A stretch of 64,000 nt of DNA from Komagataeibacter sp. FNDCF1. Its GTDB lineage: Bacteria > Pseudomonadota > Alphaproteobacteria > Acetobacterales > Acetobacteraceae. The position numbers and the translations under genes are program-made. The notes beneath the pieces are model-generated. The model saw only the letters and a list, made by a program, of their open reading frames with translations, was not told where the DNA came from and searched no databases. Shown piece by piece: positions 34,724 to 44,651 of the stretch. Position 1 is the first letter of the stretch; each line of letters begins with the position of its first letter. The stretch is from the NCBI RefSeq assembly GCF_021295335.1, contig NZ_JAIWOT010000001.1, forward strand, positions 2,774,501-2,838,500. Direction: 5' to 3'.

Positions 34724-35218
34724 TTACTTTGGTTTTTTGCCGTATACGGCGGTCAGCGTGGCCGAGCCGAGGCGGTGCTGGTTGAGCACGAAGCCCACCA
34801 TGGCGCCCGAGGCATCACTGGGCAGTTCGATGCGTTCGATATCCAGCGCATGGATGGTGAAGATGTAATGATGGTCCGGCCCCGGCGGGGGGGCGGCACC
34901 GCCATAGACATTCCCGCCAAAGTCGGTGCGCGTCATCTCGGCGGGTTCGGGCAGGCTGTTGTCACCCGATCCGGCCCCGGCAGGCAGGGAGGACACGGTG
35001 GCCGGAATGTTGATCACCACCCAGTGCCACCAGCCCGAGCCGGTGGGCGCGTCGGGATCATACAGGGTGATGGCGAAGCTTTTGGTGCCTTCCGGCGGGT
35101 CCTGCCATGCCAGTGGCGGCGAAATGTTGCCGCCGCAATAGCCCATGCCCTCGAACACCTGCGCTTCAGGCAGGCGGTCCCCGTCGTGGAAGGAGCGGCT
35201 TGTCAGTGTAAACGTCAT
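34724..35218 (-). CDS. YbhB/YbcL-family (Raf-kinase-inhibitor-like, PEBP) protein
   Basis: A 164-residue bacterial PEBP-fold protein. The anion-binding pocket is formed by GGNISPPLAWQDPPEGTKSFAITLYDPDAPTGSGWWHWVV, where DPDAP and the GxxxHW-type segment are the family marks, and PGPDHHYIFTIHALD in the second half. No signal peptide, so cytosolic. The ligand is unknown. AGGAAA lies upstream of the ATG at 35218; the frame is open to 35266. Confidence 0.92.
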   Translation of the reverse strand: MTFTLTSRSFHDGDRLPEAQVFEGMGYCGGNISPPLAWQDPPEGTKSFAITLYDPDAPTGSGWWHWVVINIPATVSSLPAGAGSGDNSLPEPAEMTRTDFGGNVYGGAAPPPGPDHHYIFTIHALDIERIELPSDASGAMVGFVLNQHRLGSATLTAVYGKKPK

Positions 35219-35297
35219 GTCGGTTTCCTGCTTTCCACGCGGTGGCCCGCGCGGATCGGGGGTCAACGGTGGCGGTGTGCGTCTTGCGTGGCCGGTC

Positions 35298-35525
35298 TTA
35301 CCAGTTCTGGCTGATCAGCCAGAATTCTTCCGATGTCAGGGTAATGGCCTGGTCGCCATTCTTGCTCTCGGCGGCGGCGCGGGCCAGAGCCTCGATGCGC
35401 TGGATCATCAGGGTCTTGCGCTGGTAGGTCTCGTTGCGGTCCTGTTCCTCGACCGTTTCCAGCACGTGCAGCGCGGTCTTGCAGGCCTTGGCGATACGGA
35501 CGGCATCCAGTGCGGCGTAGGACAT
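35298..35525 (-). CDS. small hypothetical protein
   Basis: A 75-residue, mostly helical protein (MSYAALDAVRIAKACKTALH, ending EEFWLISQNW). I recognise no family. The long middle helix and the aromatic C-terminal tail look conserved-protein-like rather than random, and AGAGAG precedes the ATG at 35525. It sits 80 bp upstream of the YbhB gene on the same strand and may share its transcript. Confidence 0.6.
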   Translation of the reverse strand: MSYAALDAVRIAKACKTALHVLETVEEQDRNETYQRKTLMIQRIEALARAAAESKNGDQAITLTSEEFWLISQNW

Positions 35526-35724
35526 GGCTCTCTGTCTCCATAGGTTTGGCCGCCCGGCATGGGGCGGGGTAAGGAATTCCCGTGCGGGAATCGCCGTGTC
35601 ATTGTGACTTCCCCCGTCGTGTCTGTCCAACACCGGCATGCACGGGCACCATGGCTGACCGCTGTGGCGTGCCGGGCGCAGTTCGGGCTGGCAACTGCCG
35701 TGGGGATTCCGTAAAGGGAGCCGC

Positions 35725-36783
35725 ATGACGGACCTGGTTTCTGATTTCGATTTCACGCTCCCGCCCGAATGCATCGCCGACCATCCGGCCCGCCCGCGTG
35801 ACAGCGCGCGGCTGCTCGACGTGCCGGTGGATGGCCCGCTCATGGACCGCCATGTGCGCGACTTGCCCGGCTGCCTGCGCGCGGGCGACATTCTGGTCGC
35901 CAACGACACGGCGGTCATCCCCGCCCAGCTCTCCGCCACGCGGGGGGAGGCAAGGATCGGCATCACGCTCGACCGTATCCTGCCCGATGGTACGTGGCAT
36001 GTGCTGGCGCGCAATGCACGCCGCCTGCATCCCGGGGATACGCTGGCCTTTGGCCAAAGCCCCGTCACGGCGGAAGTGCTGGCGCGCGGCGATGCGGGTG
36101 ACGTGACCCTGCGCTTCAGCGTGGAGGGGGCGGCCTTCGACCAGTTCCTGCATGATGCGGGCCGTCTGGCGCTGCCCCCCTATATTGCCCGCCCCGATGG
36201 CCCGACCGAGCAGGACCGCAGGGACTACGCCACCATCTTCGCCCAGCACCGGGGTGCGGTGGCCGCCCCCACGGCGGGGCTGCACTTCACGCCCGCGCTG
36301 CTCGCCGCCCTCGACCATGCCGGTGTGATCCGCCAGACACTGACGCTGCATGTGGGGGCGGGCACGTTCCTGCCCATGCGCAGCGAACAGATTTCCGCCC
36401 ACCACATGCATGCAGAGCGTGGCACCATCACCCCGCACGCGGCCCGGCGTATCAACGCGGCCCGTGCGGCAGGGGGGCGGATCGTTGCCGTGGGCACGAC
36501 CTCGCTGCGCCTTCTGGAAAGTGCGACGGACGGGAACGGGGTCGTGCATCCCTTCCATGGCGAGACCGCCATCTTCATCAGGCCCGGCTACCGCTTCCGC
36601 GCGGTGGACATGCTGCTGACCAATTTCCACCTGCCGCGCTCCACGCTGTTCATGCTGGTCTGCGCCTTTGGTGGCTACCGCCGCATGCAGGCGGCCTATG
36701 CCCATGCCATAGCCAGTGGCTACCGTTTCTATTCGTATGGCGATGCCTGCCTGCTGCATCGCAGTGAGGGAGACCTGCCATGA
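35725..36783 (+). CDS. queA: S-adenosylmethionine:tRNA ribosyltransferase-isomerase
   Basis: A 352-residue enzyme that transfers the ribosyl part of SAM to preQ1 in tRNA to form epoxyqueuosine. Landmarks are [37 protein letters not shown], the central [16 protein letters not shown] with [12 protein letters not shown], and [20 protein letters not shown] near the end. GGGAGCCGC is upstream of the ATG. It overlaps tgt by 4 bp (ATGA), making the first gene of a queA-tgt-queG operon. Confidence 0.97.
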   Translation: MTDLVSDFDFTLPPECIADHPARPRDSARLLDVPVDGPLMDRHVRDLPGCLRAGDILVANDTAVIPAQLSATRGEARIGITLDRILPDGTWHVLARNARRLHPGDTLAFGQSPVTAEVLARGDAGDVTLRFSVEGAAFDQFLHDAGRLALPPYIARPDGPTEQDRRDYATIFAQHRGAVAAPTAGLHFTPALLAALDHAGVIRQTLTLHVGAGTFLPMRSEQISAHHMHAERGTITPHAARRINAARAAGGRIVAVGTTSLRLLESATDGNGVVHPFHGETAIFIRPGYRFRAVDMLLTNFHLPRSTLFMLVCAFGGYRRMQAAYAHAIASGYRFYSYGDACLLHRSEGDLP

Positions 36784-37940
36784 CCGCATTCCGCTGGCGG
36801 CCCGAAGCCCGCGATGGCCACGCCCGCGCGGGCTGGCTGGATACCGCGCATGGCAGCGTGGCCACCCCGACCTTCATGCCCGTGGGCACGGTCGGCACCG
36901 TCAAGGCCATGACGATGGACAGCGTGCGGTCTACGGGGGCGGGCATCGTGCTGGGCAATACCTATCATCTCATGCTGCGTCCCGGTGCCGAGCGGGTGCG
37001 CGAACTGGGCGGGCTGCACCGCTTCATGGACTGGCCCGGGCCGATCCTGACCGATTCGGGCGGGTTCCAGGTCATGTCGCTCGGCCCGCTGCGCAAGCTG
37101 GACCAGGACGGCGTGACCTTCCGCTCGCACATTGATGGATCGAAACACCGCCTGACGCCCGAGCGCTCGACCGATATCCAGCATGCGCTCGATGCCACCA
37201 TCAGCATGTGCTTTGATGAATGCCCCGCCCTGCCTGCCGCCCCCGACGTGATTGCACAATCCATGCGCATGTCCATGCGCTGGGCGGAGCGGTGCCGCAC
37301 GGCGTTCATCCAGCGCCCCGGTTACGCGCAGTATGGCATCATCCAGGGCGGCACCGAGCCGGACCTGCGCGCCGAGAGCGTGAAGGCGCTGACGGGCATC
37401 GGGTTTGAAGGCTACGCCATTGGCGGCCTGGCGGTGGGGGAGGGGCAGGAACTCATGTTCTCCACCCTTGAGGCCACCGTGCCGCTGATACCGGATGCCA
37501 GTCCGCGTTACCTCATGGGTGTCGGCACGCCAGACGACCTGCTGGGTGCCGTGGAACGCGGCGTGGACATGTTCGACTGCGTCATGCCCACGCGGGCGGG
37601 GCGCACGGCGCGCGCCTATACCGAACGTGGCACGCTCAACCTGCGCAATGCACGCCATGCCACCGATTCGCGGCCCATCTCGCCGCATTGCGACTGCCTG
37701 GCGTGTTCGCGCCACAGCCGCGCCTACCTGCACCACTTGTTCCGGGCCAATGAAATTCTCGGCCCGATGCTGCTTACGTGGCATAACCTTGCCTATTACC
37801 AGCGGCTCATGCGCGGGATGCGGGCGGCGATTGTCGATGGCGCGTTTGCCGCCCATGCCGGCCACCTGCGCGCCCAGTGGGCGATGGATGACTGGAGCGG
37901 TGACGAAATGCCCCATCCCGATTTTCCGCCGGTGCCCTGA
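36780..37940 (+). CDS. tgt: queuine/preQ1 tRNA-guanine transglycosylase
   Basis: A 386-residue enzyme that exchanges G34 for preQ1 in tRNAs with GUN anticodons. [11 protein letters not shown] holds the general base Asp92, [10 protein letters not shown] the nucleophile Asp266, and [17 protein letters not shown] with Cys304, Cys306, Cys309 and His335 binds structural zinc. Start overlaps the queA stop by ATGA; the stop shares one base with the queG start (TGATG). Tight coupling implies one transcript. Confidence 0.97.
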   Translation: MTAFRWRPEARDGHARAGWLDTAHGSVATPTFMPVGTVGTVKAMTMDSVRSTGAGIVLGNTYHLMLRPGAERVRELGGLHRFMDWPGPILTDSGGFQVMSLGPLRKLDQDGVTFRSHIDGSKHRLTPERSTDIQHALDATISMCFDECPALPAAPDVIAQSMRMSMRWAERCRTAFIQRPGYAQYGIIQGGTEPDLRAESVKALTGIGFEGYAIGGLAVGEGQELMFSTLEATVPLIPDASPRYLMGVGTPDDLLGAVERGVDMFDCVMPTRAGRTARAYTERGTLNLRNARHATDSRPISPHCDCLACSRHSRAYLHHLFRANEILGPMLLTWHNLAYYQRLMRGMRAAIVDGAFAAHAGHLRAQWAMDDWSGDEMPHPDFPPVP

Positions 37941-39016
37941 TGGCAGGCGCGCCGCCCGGCCCTGACCCCGCCCGCATGGCGGCGCGGATTGCCGACCATG
38001 CGCGCCATCTGGGGTTTGACGCGGTGGGATTTGTCCCGGCCCGGCTGGATGATGCGGCGCGTGCCCGGCTGGCCATGTTTGTGGAAAACGGATTCGCGGG
38101 CAGCATGGGCTGGATGGCGCAGCGCATGGAACAGCGCGGCGACCCGCGCGGCCTGTGGCCCGAAGTCCGCAGCGTGATCGCCCTTGGCCTGAACTACGCG
38201 CCCGAAGGCGACCCGCTGGCCACGACCCGCCAGCCCGGGGCAGGCAATATTTCCGTCTATGCCCGCAATCGGGACTACCATGACGTGGTCAAGGGCATGC
38301 TCAAGCATCTTGCCCAGTTCGTGGTGAACGAGGGGCGGCGGCAGGGCATGGACGACACGCAGGTGAAGGTATTTGTCGATACCGCCCCGGTCATGGAAAA
38401 ACCGCTGGCGCAGAATGCGGGGCTGGGCTGGCAGGGCAAGCATACATCGCTTGTCTCGCGCCAGCATGGCAGCTGGCTGTTCCTGGGTGAGATCTATACC
38501 ACGCTGGACCTGCCGCAATCGGCCCCATCGGGCGGGGGATGCGGCACCTGCACGCGCTGCCTTGTGGCGTGCCCGACCGATGCATTTCCCGAACCCGGCG
38601 TGATGGATGCGCGGCGGTGCCTGTCCTACCTGACCATCGAGAACCGCGGGCCGATTCCCCACGCCCTGCGCCCCGCCATGGGCAACCGCATCTATGGCTG
38701 TGATGACTGCCTGGCCGTCTGTCCGTGGAACCGCTTCGCACAGGCCACCCGCCACATGAAGCTGGTCGCGCGGGAGGATCTGCGCGCACCCGCGCTGGGG
38801 GAACTTGCGGCACTGGATGATGCGGGCTTCCGCGCACGGTTTTCCGGCTCGCCCGTCAAGCGGATCGGGCGGGCACGTTTTGTACGCAACGTGGCGGTGG
38901 CCATTGGCAATAGCGGGCAGCCCGCACTCCGCCCCGCGGTCCTACCCCTGTGCACGGACCCTGACCCCGTGGTGGCTGAAGCGGCGCGGTGGGCGGCGGG
39001 GCGGCTGCCGCAATGA
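37940..39016 (+). CDS. queG: epoxyqueuosine reductase
   Basis: A 358-residue cobalamin-dependent enzyme that reduces epoxyqueuosine to queuosine in tRNA. Two [4Fe-4S] sites are visible: Cys201, 204, 207, 211 ([12 protein letters not shown]) and Cys227 with Cys254, 257, 261 ([11 protein letters not shown]). The active-site Asp of VDTAPVMEK is Asp147. HEAT-like repeats fill the C terminus. It ends the queuosine operon and overlaps the RHH gene by ATGA. Like MetH in this window, it uses B12. Confidence 0.96.
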   Translation: MAGAPPGPDPARMAARIADHARHLGFDAVGFVPARLDDAARARLAMFVENGFAGSMGWMAQRMEQRGDPRGLWPEVRSVIALGLNYAPEGDPLATTRQPGAGNISVYARNRDYHDVVKGMLKHLAQFVVNEGRRQGMDDTQVKVFVDTAPVMEKPLAQNAGLGWQGKHTSLVSRQHGSWLFLGEIYTTLDLPQSAPSGGGCGTCTRCLVACPTDAFPEPGVMDARRCLSYLTIENRGPIPHALRPAMGNRIYGCDDCLAVCPWNRFAQATRHMKLVAREDLRAPALGELAALDDAGFRARFSGSPVKRIGRARFVRNVAVAIGNSGQPALRPAVLPLCTDPDPVVAEAARWAAGRLPQ

Positions 39017-39312
39017 GCGGGTCCGCCCCCCTGCCGCTGCCCACGCAGCGCGGTGCACGGCTGCTGCACAAGCGCAGCCTCAACCTGTCGGGCCATCGCA
39101 CCAGCGTGGCACTGGAGCCGGAGTTCTGGCACGCCCTGCGACTGATCGCCCACGGGCGCGGCCTGACGCTGGCGGGGCTGGTGGGGCAGGTTGATGGCCA
39201 GCGCCCGCCTGACCGCCCGCTGGCATCGGCATTGCGGGTGGAGGCATTGCGCGAATGGATGCCTGCCCTGCCGGAAATGCCAGATACGGACAGGGAAGAT
39301 CGGTTGGGTTGA
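39013..39312 (+). CDS. ribbon-helix-helix domain protein
   Basis: A 99-residue protein whose middle, [45 protein letters not shown], fits the RHH_4 family of alphaproteobacterial DNA-binding proteins: a beta strand with the family's HRTSVALE followed by two helices. It may be a small transcription factor, target unknown. Its ATG overlaps the queG stop (ATGA), so it is probably co-translated with the queuosine genes, though a functional link is not shown. Confidence 0.83.
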   Translation: MSGSAPLPLPTQRGARLLHKRSLNLSGHRTSVALEPEFWHALRLIAHGRGLTLAGLVGQVDGQRPPDRPLASALRVEALREWMPALPEMPDTDREDRLG

Positions 39313-39338
39313 CCGTCCATCCGTGCTAGTACTGGGGC

Positions 39339-40154
39339 ATGGCGATCTGGGGCAAACTTTTTGGTGGCGTGGCGGGGTTCGCGGTTGGCGGCCCCATGGG
39401 CGCCGTTGTGGGTACGGCACTGGGGCATGCGGCGGATAATGGCTCGCTGCTTGAAACCCCGGTGGGCGGGTGGACCGACCGCTGGGGCCCGCGGCTCAAT
39501 GCCGATCCCAACGGGGCGGCCACCTTCATGGCGGCCAAGATGGCGGCGGCCATGGGCAAGCGTGACCAGATGTATGGCCTCGTCATCATCATCCTGTCCG
39601 CCAAGATGGCGAAGTGCGATGGTCCCGTGAACCGTGCCGAGATCGATGCCTTCAAGCGCCGCTTCAACCTGCCGCCCGAGAACATGAAGGACGTGGGCCG
39701 CCTGTTCGACAGTGCCCGCCAGCGTACGGATGACTACCGCGCCTTCGCCACCGAACTGGGCCGTGCCTTTGCCAGCAAGACCGGCATGCTGGAGGAAGCG
39801 CTGGCCTCCCTGTTCGTGATCGCGCGCGCGGATGGTGAGATCAACGCGCAGGAGGAAACCTTCCTGCGTGGCGTGCATAAAGCCTTCAATCTCAGCCCCG
39901 GCGCATGGGACCGTGCGCGTGACGGGGGTGCCCGCCCCGGCGTGAGCGAGGTCGATGCCTATGCCGTGCTGGGTGTTGCGCGCGATGTGGGTGATGAGGA
40001 AGTGCGCGTGGTCTGGCGCCGGCTGGTGCGTGAGCATCATCCCGATGTGCTCAGCGCGCGTGGCGCAACCGCCGCCCAGCAGGCGGAGAGTGCGGCCCGC
40101 ATTGCCCAGATCAATGCGGCATGGGACCGCATCAAGCGCGACCGCAAACTGTAG
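39339..40154 (+). CDS. djlA: TerB/J-domain membrane-associated co-chaperone (DjlA-like)
   Basis: A 271-residue protein. A Gly-rich hydrophobic N terminus (GKLFGGVAGFAVGGPMGAVV) could anchor or insert in the membrane. Residues about 80-195 are a TerB-like helical domain, and the C terminus from about 205 is a J domain (DAYAVLGVARDV, then LVREHHPDVL with the HPD motif) that stimulates DnaK. This domain order matches DjlA. It starts 26 bp after the RHH gene. No strong Shine-Dalgarno site. Confidence 0.88.
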   Translation: MAIWGKLFGGVAGFAVGGPMGAVVGTALGHAADNGSLLETPVGGWTDRWGPRLNADPNGAATFMAAKMAAAMGKRDQMYGLVIIILSAKMAKCDGPVNRAEIDAFKRRFNLPPENMKDVGRLFDSARQRTDDYRAFATELGRAFASKTGMLEEALASLFVIARADGEINAQEETFLRGVHKAFNLSPGAWDRARDGGARPGVSEVDAYAVLGVARDVGDEEVRVVWRRLVREHHPDVLSARGATAAQQAESAARIAQINAAWDRIKRDRKL

Positions 40155-40256
40155 GGCCTCAATACCCGCCTGTCCGGTATTGCCAGCCGCAGCGTGGCGG
40201 CCATTGCACCATGGCGGATGTCTTTCATCAACCACGCGCGGTCCGTGAATCATAAA

Positions 40257-40332
40257 GAAGTTTTTGGTGAAGCTTTTTTCAAAAAGCTTCGGGGAACGCC
40301 GCCCTTCTGAAAAAAGCGGCACCCAAAAACCT
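40257..40332. repeat. dispersed palindromic repeat, copy 1
   Basis: The first 34 bp (40257-40290) match the copy at 54748-54781 except for one base. They contain the hairpin GAAGCTTTT...AAAAGCTTC at 40269-40290. The outer ends, AAGTTTTTGGTG (40258-40269) and CACCCAAAAACCTT (40319-40332), form an imperfect inverted repeat, so the element is like a miniature inverted-repeat (REP/MITE-like) unit. It carries no gene. Confidence 0.8.
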
Positions 40333-40337
40333 TCATC

Positions 40338-40430
40338 ATCACCTCGGGCCACGGCACCGTTGTGACGGGCCGTGTCGAGCGTGGTGCCGTGAACGCCGGC
40401 GACGAAATCGGGATCTTTGGCCTGTTTATC
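40338..40430 (+). pseudogene. fragment of an elongation factor Tu gene
   Basis: Reading + from 40338 gives about 28 codons including GHGTVVTGRVERGAVNAGDE, then IGIFGL, which is the start of EF-Tu domain 2 (family consensus GRGTVVTGRVERG...VGDEVEIVGL). No start codon, GTP-binding domain or downstream domain is present, so this is a short remnant, not a gene. It lies directly against the right end of the dispersed repeat and 10 bp from the mrp stop codon. Confidence 0.8.
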
Positions 40431-40439
40431 AGGTCGCAA

Positions 40440-41582
40440 TCAGGTCGCCGGCCTGCGCTTCCTGTCCAGCAGCCGGCGCAGCGCGCCCGCCACCGTATGG
40501 GCCAGTGCGCGATAGGCCTGGCCCGCGGCACTGTCCGGCGCCGCGATGACAATCGGCGCACCCGCATCGGCGCTGGCGCGGATATCGGCCAGCAGCGGGA
40601 TCTCGCCCAGAAAGGGCACGCCCATCTTTTCTGCTTCCATCTTCGCCCCGCCATGGCCGAACAGGTCGGTACGGTGGTTGCAGTTGGGGCAGCAGAAGTA
40701 GGACATGTTCTCCACCATGCCCAGTACGGGCACGTTCATCTTCTCGAACATGGCAATGCCGCGCCGTGCGTCCAGCAGGGCGATATCCTGCGGGGTGGAG
40801 ACGATCACGGCACCGGCCAGCGCGGTTTTCTGCGCCAGGGTCAGCTGCGCATCCCCCGTGCCGGGCGGCATGTCCACCACCAGCACGTCCAGCGCACCCC
40901 ATTCGACATCGCCCAGCAACTGGCCGATCGCCCCCATGACCATCGGGCCGCGCCAGATCATGGCCTTGGTTTCATCCACCAGCATGCCGATGGACATGGC
41001 GCTGATGCCCCATCTGTGCGGCGGGATCAGGCGACCGTTACGCACTTCGGGCTGCGTGGTCATGCCCATCATGCGCGGCAGGGAGGGGCCATGCACGTCC
41101 GCATCCATAAGCCCGACCTTCAGCCCCTCCAGCCCCAGCCCCACGGCCAGATTCACGGCAGTGGTGGACTTGCCCACACCCCCCTTGCCCGACGCCACGG
41201 CAATGACCACCTTCACATCGGGCAGGAGCGGGCCGGTCGCGGGGCGGCCTGCGCCCCCCCCGAGGTTGAGCGGGCGGTGGCCCCCCGCGGCGGCCGGCGG
41301 TTCGGCGGCCGCAGGCGGGGCCGGGCGGTGCGCGGTCAGGATGACGCTGGCGCCTGTGCAGGCGGGAACGGCGCTGGAAAGGGCCCGTTCGAGTTCGGGA
41401 AGCAGGGCCTGCAGCCGCGCGGCATGCGCACGCTCGGTCGCGATGGCGACATGAAGCACGCCATCACGCACCATGAAGGCGTCCAGCCTGCCCAGATCAG
41501 CCACGCTGGCGGTCCTGTCGGCTGTGCGGACGTGCCGCAGCACGCTCTCTATGGTTGTCCGGTCGGGACTGGTCATGGTCAT
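40440..41582 (-). CDS. mrp: Mrp/NBP35-family iron-sulfur carrier ATPase
   Basis: A 380-residue P-loop protein that binds and transfers Fe-S clusters to apoproteins. An N-terminal DUF59/MIP18-like domain (IESVLRHVRTADRTASVADL) is joined by an Ala/Pro-rich linker to the ATPase with deviant Walker A VASGKGGVGKSTTAVNLA, LMDADVHGPSLPRMM, VVDMPPGTGDAQLT, and the cluster-binding pair CPNC (YFCCPNCNHRTD). ATGs at 41582 and 41576 are both possible; GGGAG fits the second slightly better. It converges on the DjlA-like gene. Confidence 0.95.
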   Translation of the reverse strand: MTMTSPDRTTIESVLRHVRTADRTASVADLGRLDAFMVRDGVLHVAIATERAHAARLQALLPELERALSSAVPACTGASVILTAHRPAPPAAAEPPAAAGGHRPLNLGGGAGRPATGPLLPDVKVVIAVASGKGGVGKSTTAVNLAVGLGLEGLKVGLMDADVHGPSLPRMMGMTTQPEVRNGRLIPPHRWGISAMSIGMLVDETKAMIWRGPMVMGAIGQLLGDVEWGALDVLVVDMPPGTGDAQLTLAQKTALAGAVIVSTPQDIALLDARRGIAMFEKMNVPVLGMVENMSYFCCPNCNHRTDLFGHGGAKMEAEKMGVPFLGEIPLLADIRASADAGAPIVIAAPDSAAGQAYRALAHTVAGALRRLLDRKRRPAT

Positions 41583-41817
41583 GCACTCCCTGTTTCTGGC
41601 GCCCGTGCGGGTATAGAAGGCACGGGGCACCGTGGTCGAGTCAGGAAACGGTGGGGCGGATCATTTGACGGGCCACCGGGCTGGCCGCCATGCCGGGCAT
41701 GCGGGGCATCCCTGCCCGCCGGGAATGGCCTCCGGCCGGATTTGCTGCTTTACGCACGGCATGCGGATGTGCGGCCTCCGGCCTCCAGACGCATTGTTCA
41801 GGCTGACAGGGAACACC

Positions 41818-43002
41818 ATGGGCACATCCATTTCGCCAGCGTCCACATCCCATCCCGCGCCCCGGCACGTACCCCATCGGCGTGACCACAGAATCGACGC
41901 CCTGCGCGGCGCGGCACTGCTCATGATGTGCATCGACCATATCCCGCAGGATGTGCTCAACCGCTTCACCATGCGCAATGTGGGTTTTGCCGATGCGGCG
42001 GAGGTGTTCGTGCTGCTGGCGGGCTATGCCTCGTGGCTGGCCTACGGGCGGGCGTTTGGGCGCCAGCCGGCCATGACGGTGCTGGGGCGGATCGGGCGGC
42101 GGTGCTGGCAGCTTTATGCATACCAGATGGTGATGGTGGTGGTGTGCATTTCCACCATCCGCATATGGCGGCATTTCTGGCCGGTACCGGTTGATTTCCT
42201 GGAGCCGGAACTGGCGCACGGGCTGGATTCGGCATGGCGCGTACTGACATTGCAGGCGCTGCCGGGCAACCTGAACATCCTGCCGCTCTATATCGTGCTT
42301 CTGCTGGGGTTCGCGCCGCTGTACCTGCTGCTGCGCGGGGTGGGCACGGCCGTGGTGCTGGGGCTGAGCGCTGCCGTATGGCTGGTGGTCAATCTTGACC
42401 CGCGTCTCAACTTTCCCAACTGGCTGGACCCCGATGGCTGGTATTTCGACCCGCTGGCCTGGCAGTTCCTGTTCGTGCTGGGCGTGTGCGCCGCCCGGGT
42501 GGCGGGCGGGCATGATGGCAGCCTGCCGCGCGTGCGGGCGCTGGCATGGATGTGCATGGGCTATCTTGTCTTCTCCGCCGTGCAGTCCTTTCCGTGGACG
42601 GACTGGGGCCTGACCGACCTGCGGCCCGTGGTCATGTCCGCGCCGGACAAGATGGTCCTCTCGCCATGGCGGCTGCTGGATGTGCTGGCGCTGTTCTACC
42701 TGGTGCAGTCATCGGGGCGGGCGACGGTGCTTGCGGCCAGCCGGGGCGGGCAGCTCATGGCGCTGTTCGGGCGGCATTCGCTGGAAATCTTCACCGCAGG
42801 CACCCTGATCGACCTGTACGGGCGGCTGGTACTGACCAGTTTTGGCACGGGCTGGGCCATGCAGGTGGTGGTCAATGTGGCGGGCTTTGTCGTGCTGCTG
42901 GCGGTGGCGCGCAACCGGGAGCGTGCGCGGATACGCGCGCGCCAGTCCCGCCCCGCGCCCGGCGGTGGCATACCGGCGGGCGTGCCGCTGTGCCGGAACT
43001 GA
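41818..43002 (+). CDS. opgC: OpgC-family acyltransferase-like membrane protein
   Basis: A 394-residue polytopic inner-membrane protein. It starts HRIDALRGAALLMMCIDHIP, the OpgC-domain signature (Arg and His of the acyltransferase-3-like active site), and shows about ten hydrophobic helices to the C terminus. In E. coli OpgC adds succinyl groups to osmoregulated periplasmic glucans. opgG and opgH lie 5.4 kb downstream, which supports the same role here. AGGGAAC precedes the ATG at 41818; the frame extends up to 41632. Confidence 0.9.
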   Translation: MGTSISPASTSHPAPRHVPHRRDHRIDALRGAALLMMCIDHIPQDVLNRFTMRNVGFADAAEVFVLLAGYASWLAYGRAFGRQPAMTVLGRIGRRCWQLYAYQMVMVVVCISTIRIWRHFWPVPVDFLEPELAHGLDSAWRVLTLQALPGNLNILPLYIVLLLGFAPLYLLLRGVGTAVVLGLSAAVWLVVNLDPRLNFPNWLDPDGWYFDPLAWQFLFVLGVCAARVAGGHDGSLPRVRALAWMCMGYLVFSAVQSFPWTDWGLTDLRPVVMSAPDKMVLSPWRLLDVLALFYLVQSSGRATVLAASRGGQLMALFGRHSLEIFTAGTLIDLYGRLVLTSFGTGWAMQVVVNVAGFVVLLAVARNRERARIRARQSRPAPGGGIPAGVPLCRN

Positions 43003-43071
43003 CGTCGCGGTTTCCGCGTGCGTGAAGGGCGTGATATAGGTGCTCCGTCCCGATCCCGTTCAGCAGGATGT

Positions 43072-44646
43072 ATGAGCCCCATGTCCCTTCGTGCCGCTGC
43101 CTTTTCCCGATCCTGCCTTGCCGTAGGGCTGGCCACGGCCCTGGGGGGACATGTCGCGCAGGCGGCTGACCCGGCGCCCGCGCCCGCGCCGCCCGCGGCA
43201 ACGCCGATGCGCCTGCCCGGTGAGGGGCGCAACATGCCCGACAGCTTTGCCGACCTTGCGGCACGGCTGCTGCCCGCCGTGGTCAACGTCTCCACCACCG
43301 AGATGGTCCGCCCCGGCGAGGACGACGGCGATGACGGTGATGACGGCGACAACACGCCGCAGGTCCCCAATTTTCCCGAAGGTTCGCCGTTCGAGAAATT
43401 CTTCCATGATTTCATGAACCGTCAGGACAGTCCCAACGCGCCGCCACGCAAGATGCAGGCGCTGGGTTCGGGCTTCATCATCGACCCCTCGGGCGTGATC
43501 GTGACCAACAACCACGTTGTCCGCCACGCCGACCAGATCACCATAACGCTGCAGGACAATACCGTGCTCAAGGCCCGCCTGCTGGGCCATGATGACCGCA
43601 CCGACCTTGCCGTGCTGAAGGTGGACAGCCCCAAACCGCTGCCCGCCGTGCCCTTTGGTGACAGCGACCACGCCCGCGTAGGGGACTGGGTGCTGGCGAT
43701 CGGCAATCCCTTCGGCCTGTCGGGCACGGTCACGGCGGGTATCGTGTCCTCCCGCGGGCGCAATATCGAGCAGGGGCCGTATGACGATTTCATCCAGACC
43801 GATGCCCCCATCAACAAGGGCAATTCCGGTGGCCCGCTGTTCAACCTGCATGGTGAGGTGATCGGCATCAATACCGCCATCTTCTCGCCTTCAGGCGGGT
43901 CGATCGGCATCGGCTTTTCCATTCCCTCGGCCGAAGCGCAGGGCATCATCACCCAGCTGCGCCAGCACGGCCGGGTCACGCGCGGGTGGATTGGCGTGCG
44001 CATTCAGGACGTGACGCAGGAAATCGCCGATGGCCTTGGCCTGAAAAGCGCCCATGGCGCGCTGATCGCAGGCGTTGAGCCCAAGGGCCCGGCCGCAAAC
44101 GCCCATCTGCAGACCGGCGACGTGATCCAGACCCTGAACGGCAAGGACATCGATGGCCGCGCCCTGCCGCGGCTTGTGGCGGAACTGGCGGGCGGCAGCG
44201 TGGCGCACCTGGGCATCTGGCGCAAGGGCCAGCAGATGAATGTCACCATCACCATCGGCGCCCTGCCCGAGGAAAAGACCGACAGGGCCGACAGCGCCCA
44301 CCCGGCGGCAAAAAACCCGGCACAGGGCAGCATGGCTGTTGCGGGCATGGGCTTTACGGTGGGCGAGATCGATGACATCGCGCGCCAGAAATACAACATG
44401 GCGGATGGACAGAAGGGCGTTCTGGTAACCGGTGTGACCGATGACAGCCCGGCCGCCGAACGCGGCCTGCGCCCCGGTGACGTGGTGACCGAGGTGCAGC
44501 AGGCCGCCGTCAACACCCCCGCCGACCTGCGTCGCCAGCTTGATGCGGCCCGTACCCAGCACCGCAAGACCGTGCTGTTCCTGGTGCAGAATGCCGATGG
44601 CCTGCGCTGGGTGCCCTTTCCCCTGCCGGACGGGAGCGGACACTGA
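43072..44646 (+). CDS. degP: DegP/HtrA-type periplasmic serine protease
   Basis: A 524-residue Do-like protease and chaperone. A signal peptide (to AQA near residue 31) is followed by the trypsin-like domain with catalytic His148 (TNNHVV), Asp178 (DRTDLAVLK) and Ser252 (GNSGGPL), and two PDZ domains (about 300-390 and 420-515). An Asp/Gly-rich insert (GEDDGDDGDDGDN, 82-94) lies where the LA loop is expected. The ATG at 43072 follows AGGA closely; 43081 is an alternative. The FUSC gene starts 6 bp later. Confidence 0.96.
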   Translation: MSPMSLRAAAFSRSCLAVGLATALGGHVAQAADPAPAPAPPAATPMRLPGEGRNMPDSFADLAARLLPAVVNVSTTEMVRPGEDDGDDGDDGDNTPQVPNFPEGSPFEKFFHDFMNRQDSPNAPPRKMQALGSGFIIDPSGVIVTNNHVVRHADQITITLQDNTVLKARLLGHDDRTDLAVLKVDSPKPLPAVPFGDSDHARVGDWVLAIGNPFGLSGTVTAGIVSSRGRNIEQGPYDDFIQTDAPINKGNSGGPLFNLHGEVIGINTAIFSPSGGSIGIGFSIPSAEAQGIITQLRQHGRVTRGWIGVRIQDVTQEIADGLGLKSAHGALIAGVEPKGPAANAHLQTGDVIQTLNGKDIDGRALPRLVAELAGGSVAHLGIWRKGQQMNVTITIGALPEEKTDRADSAHPAAKNPAQGSMAVAGMGFTVGEIDDIARQKYNMADGQKGVLVTGVTDDSPAAERGLRPGDVVTEVQQAAVNTPADLRRQLDAARTQHRKTVLFLVQNADGLRWVPFPLPDGSGH

Positions 44647-44651
44647 GCCGC

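Noticed and set aside
38856-40439. A 527-codon minus-strand frame across the DjlA-like gene and repeat copy 1
   Set aside because: It crosses the J-domain gene and the repeat in antisense and has no recognisable domain.
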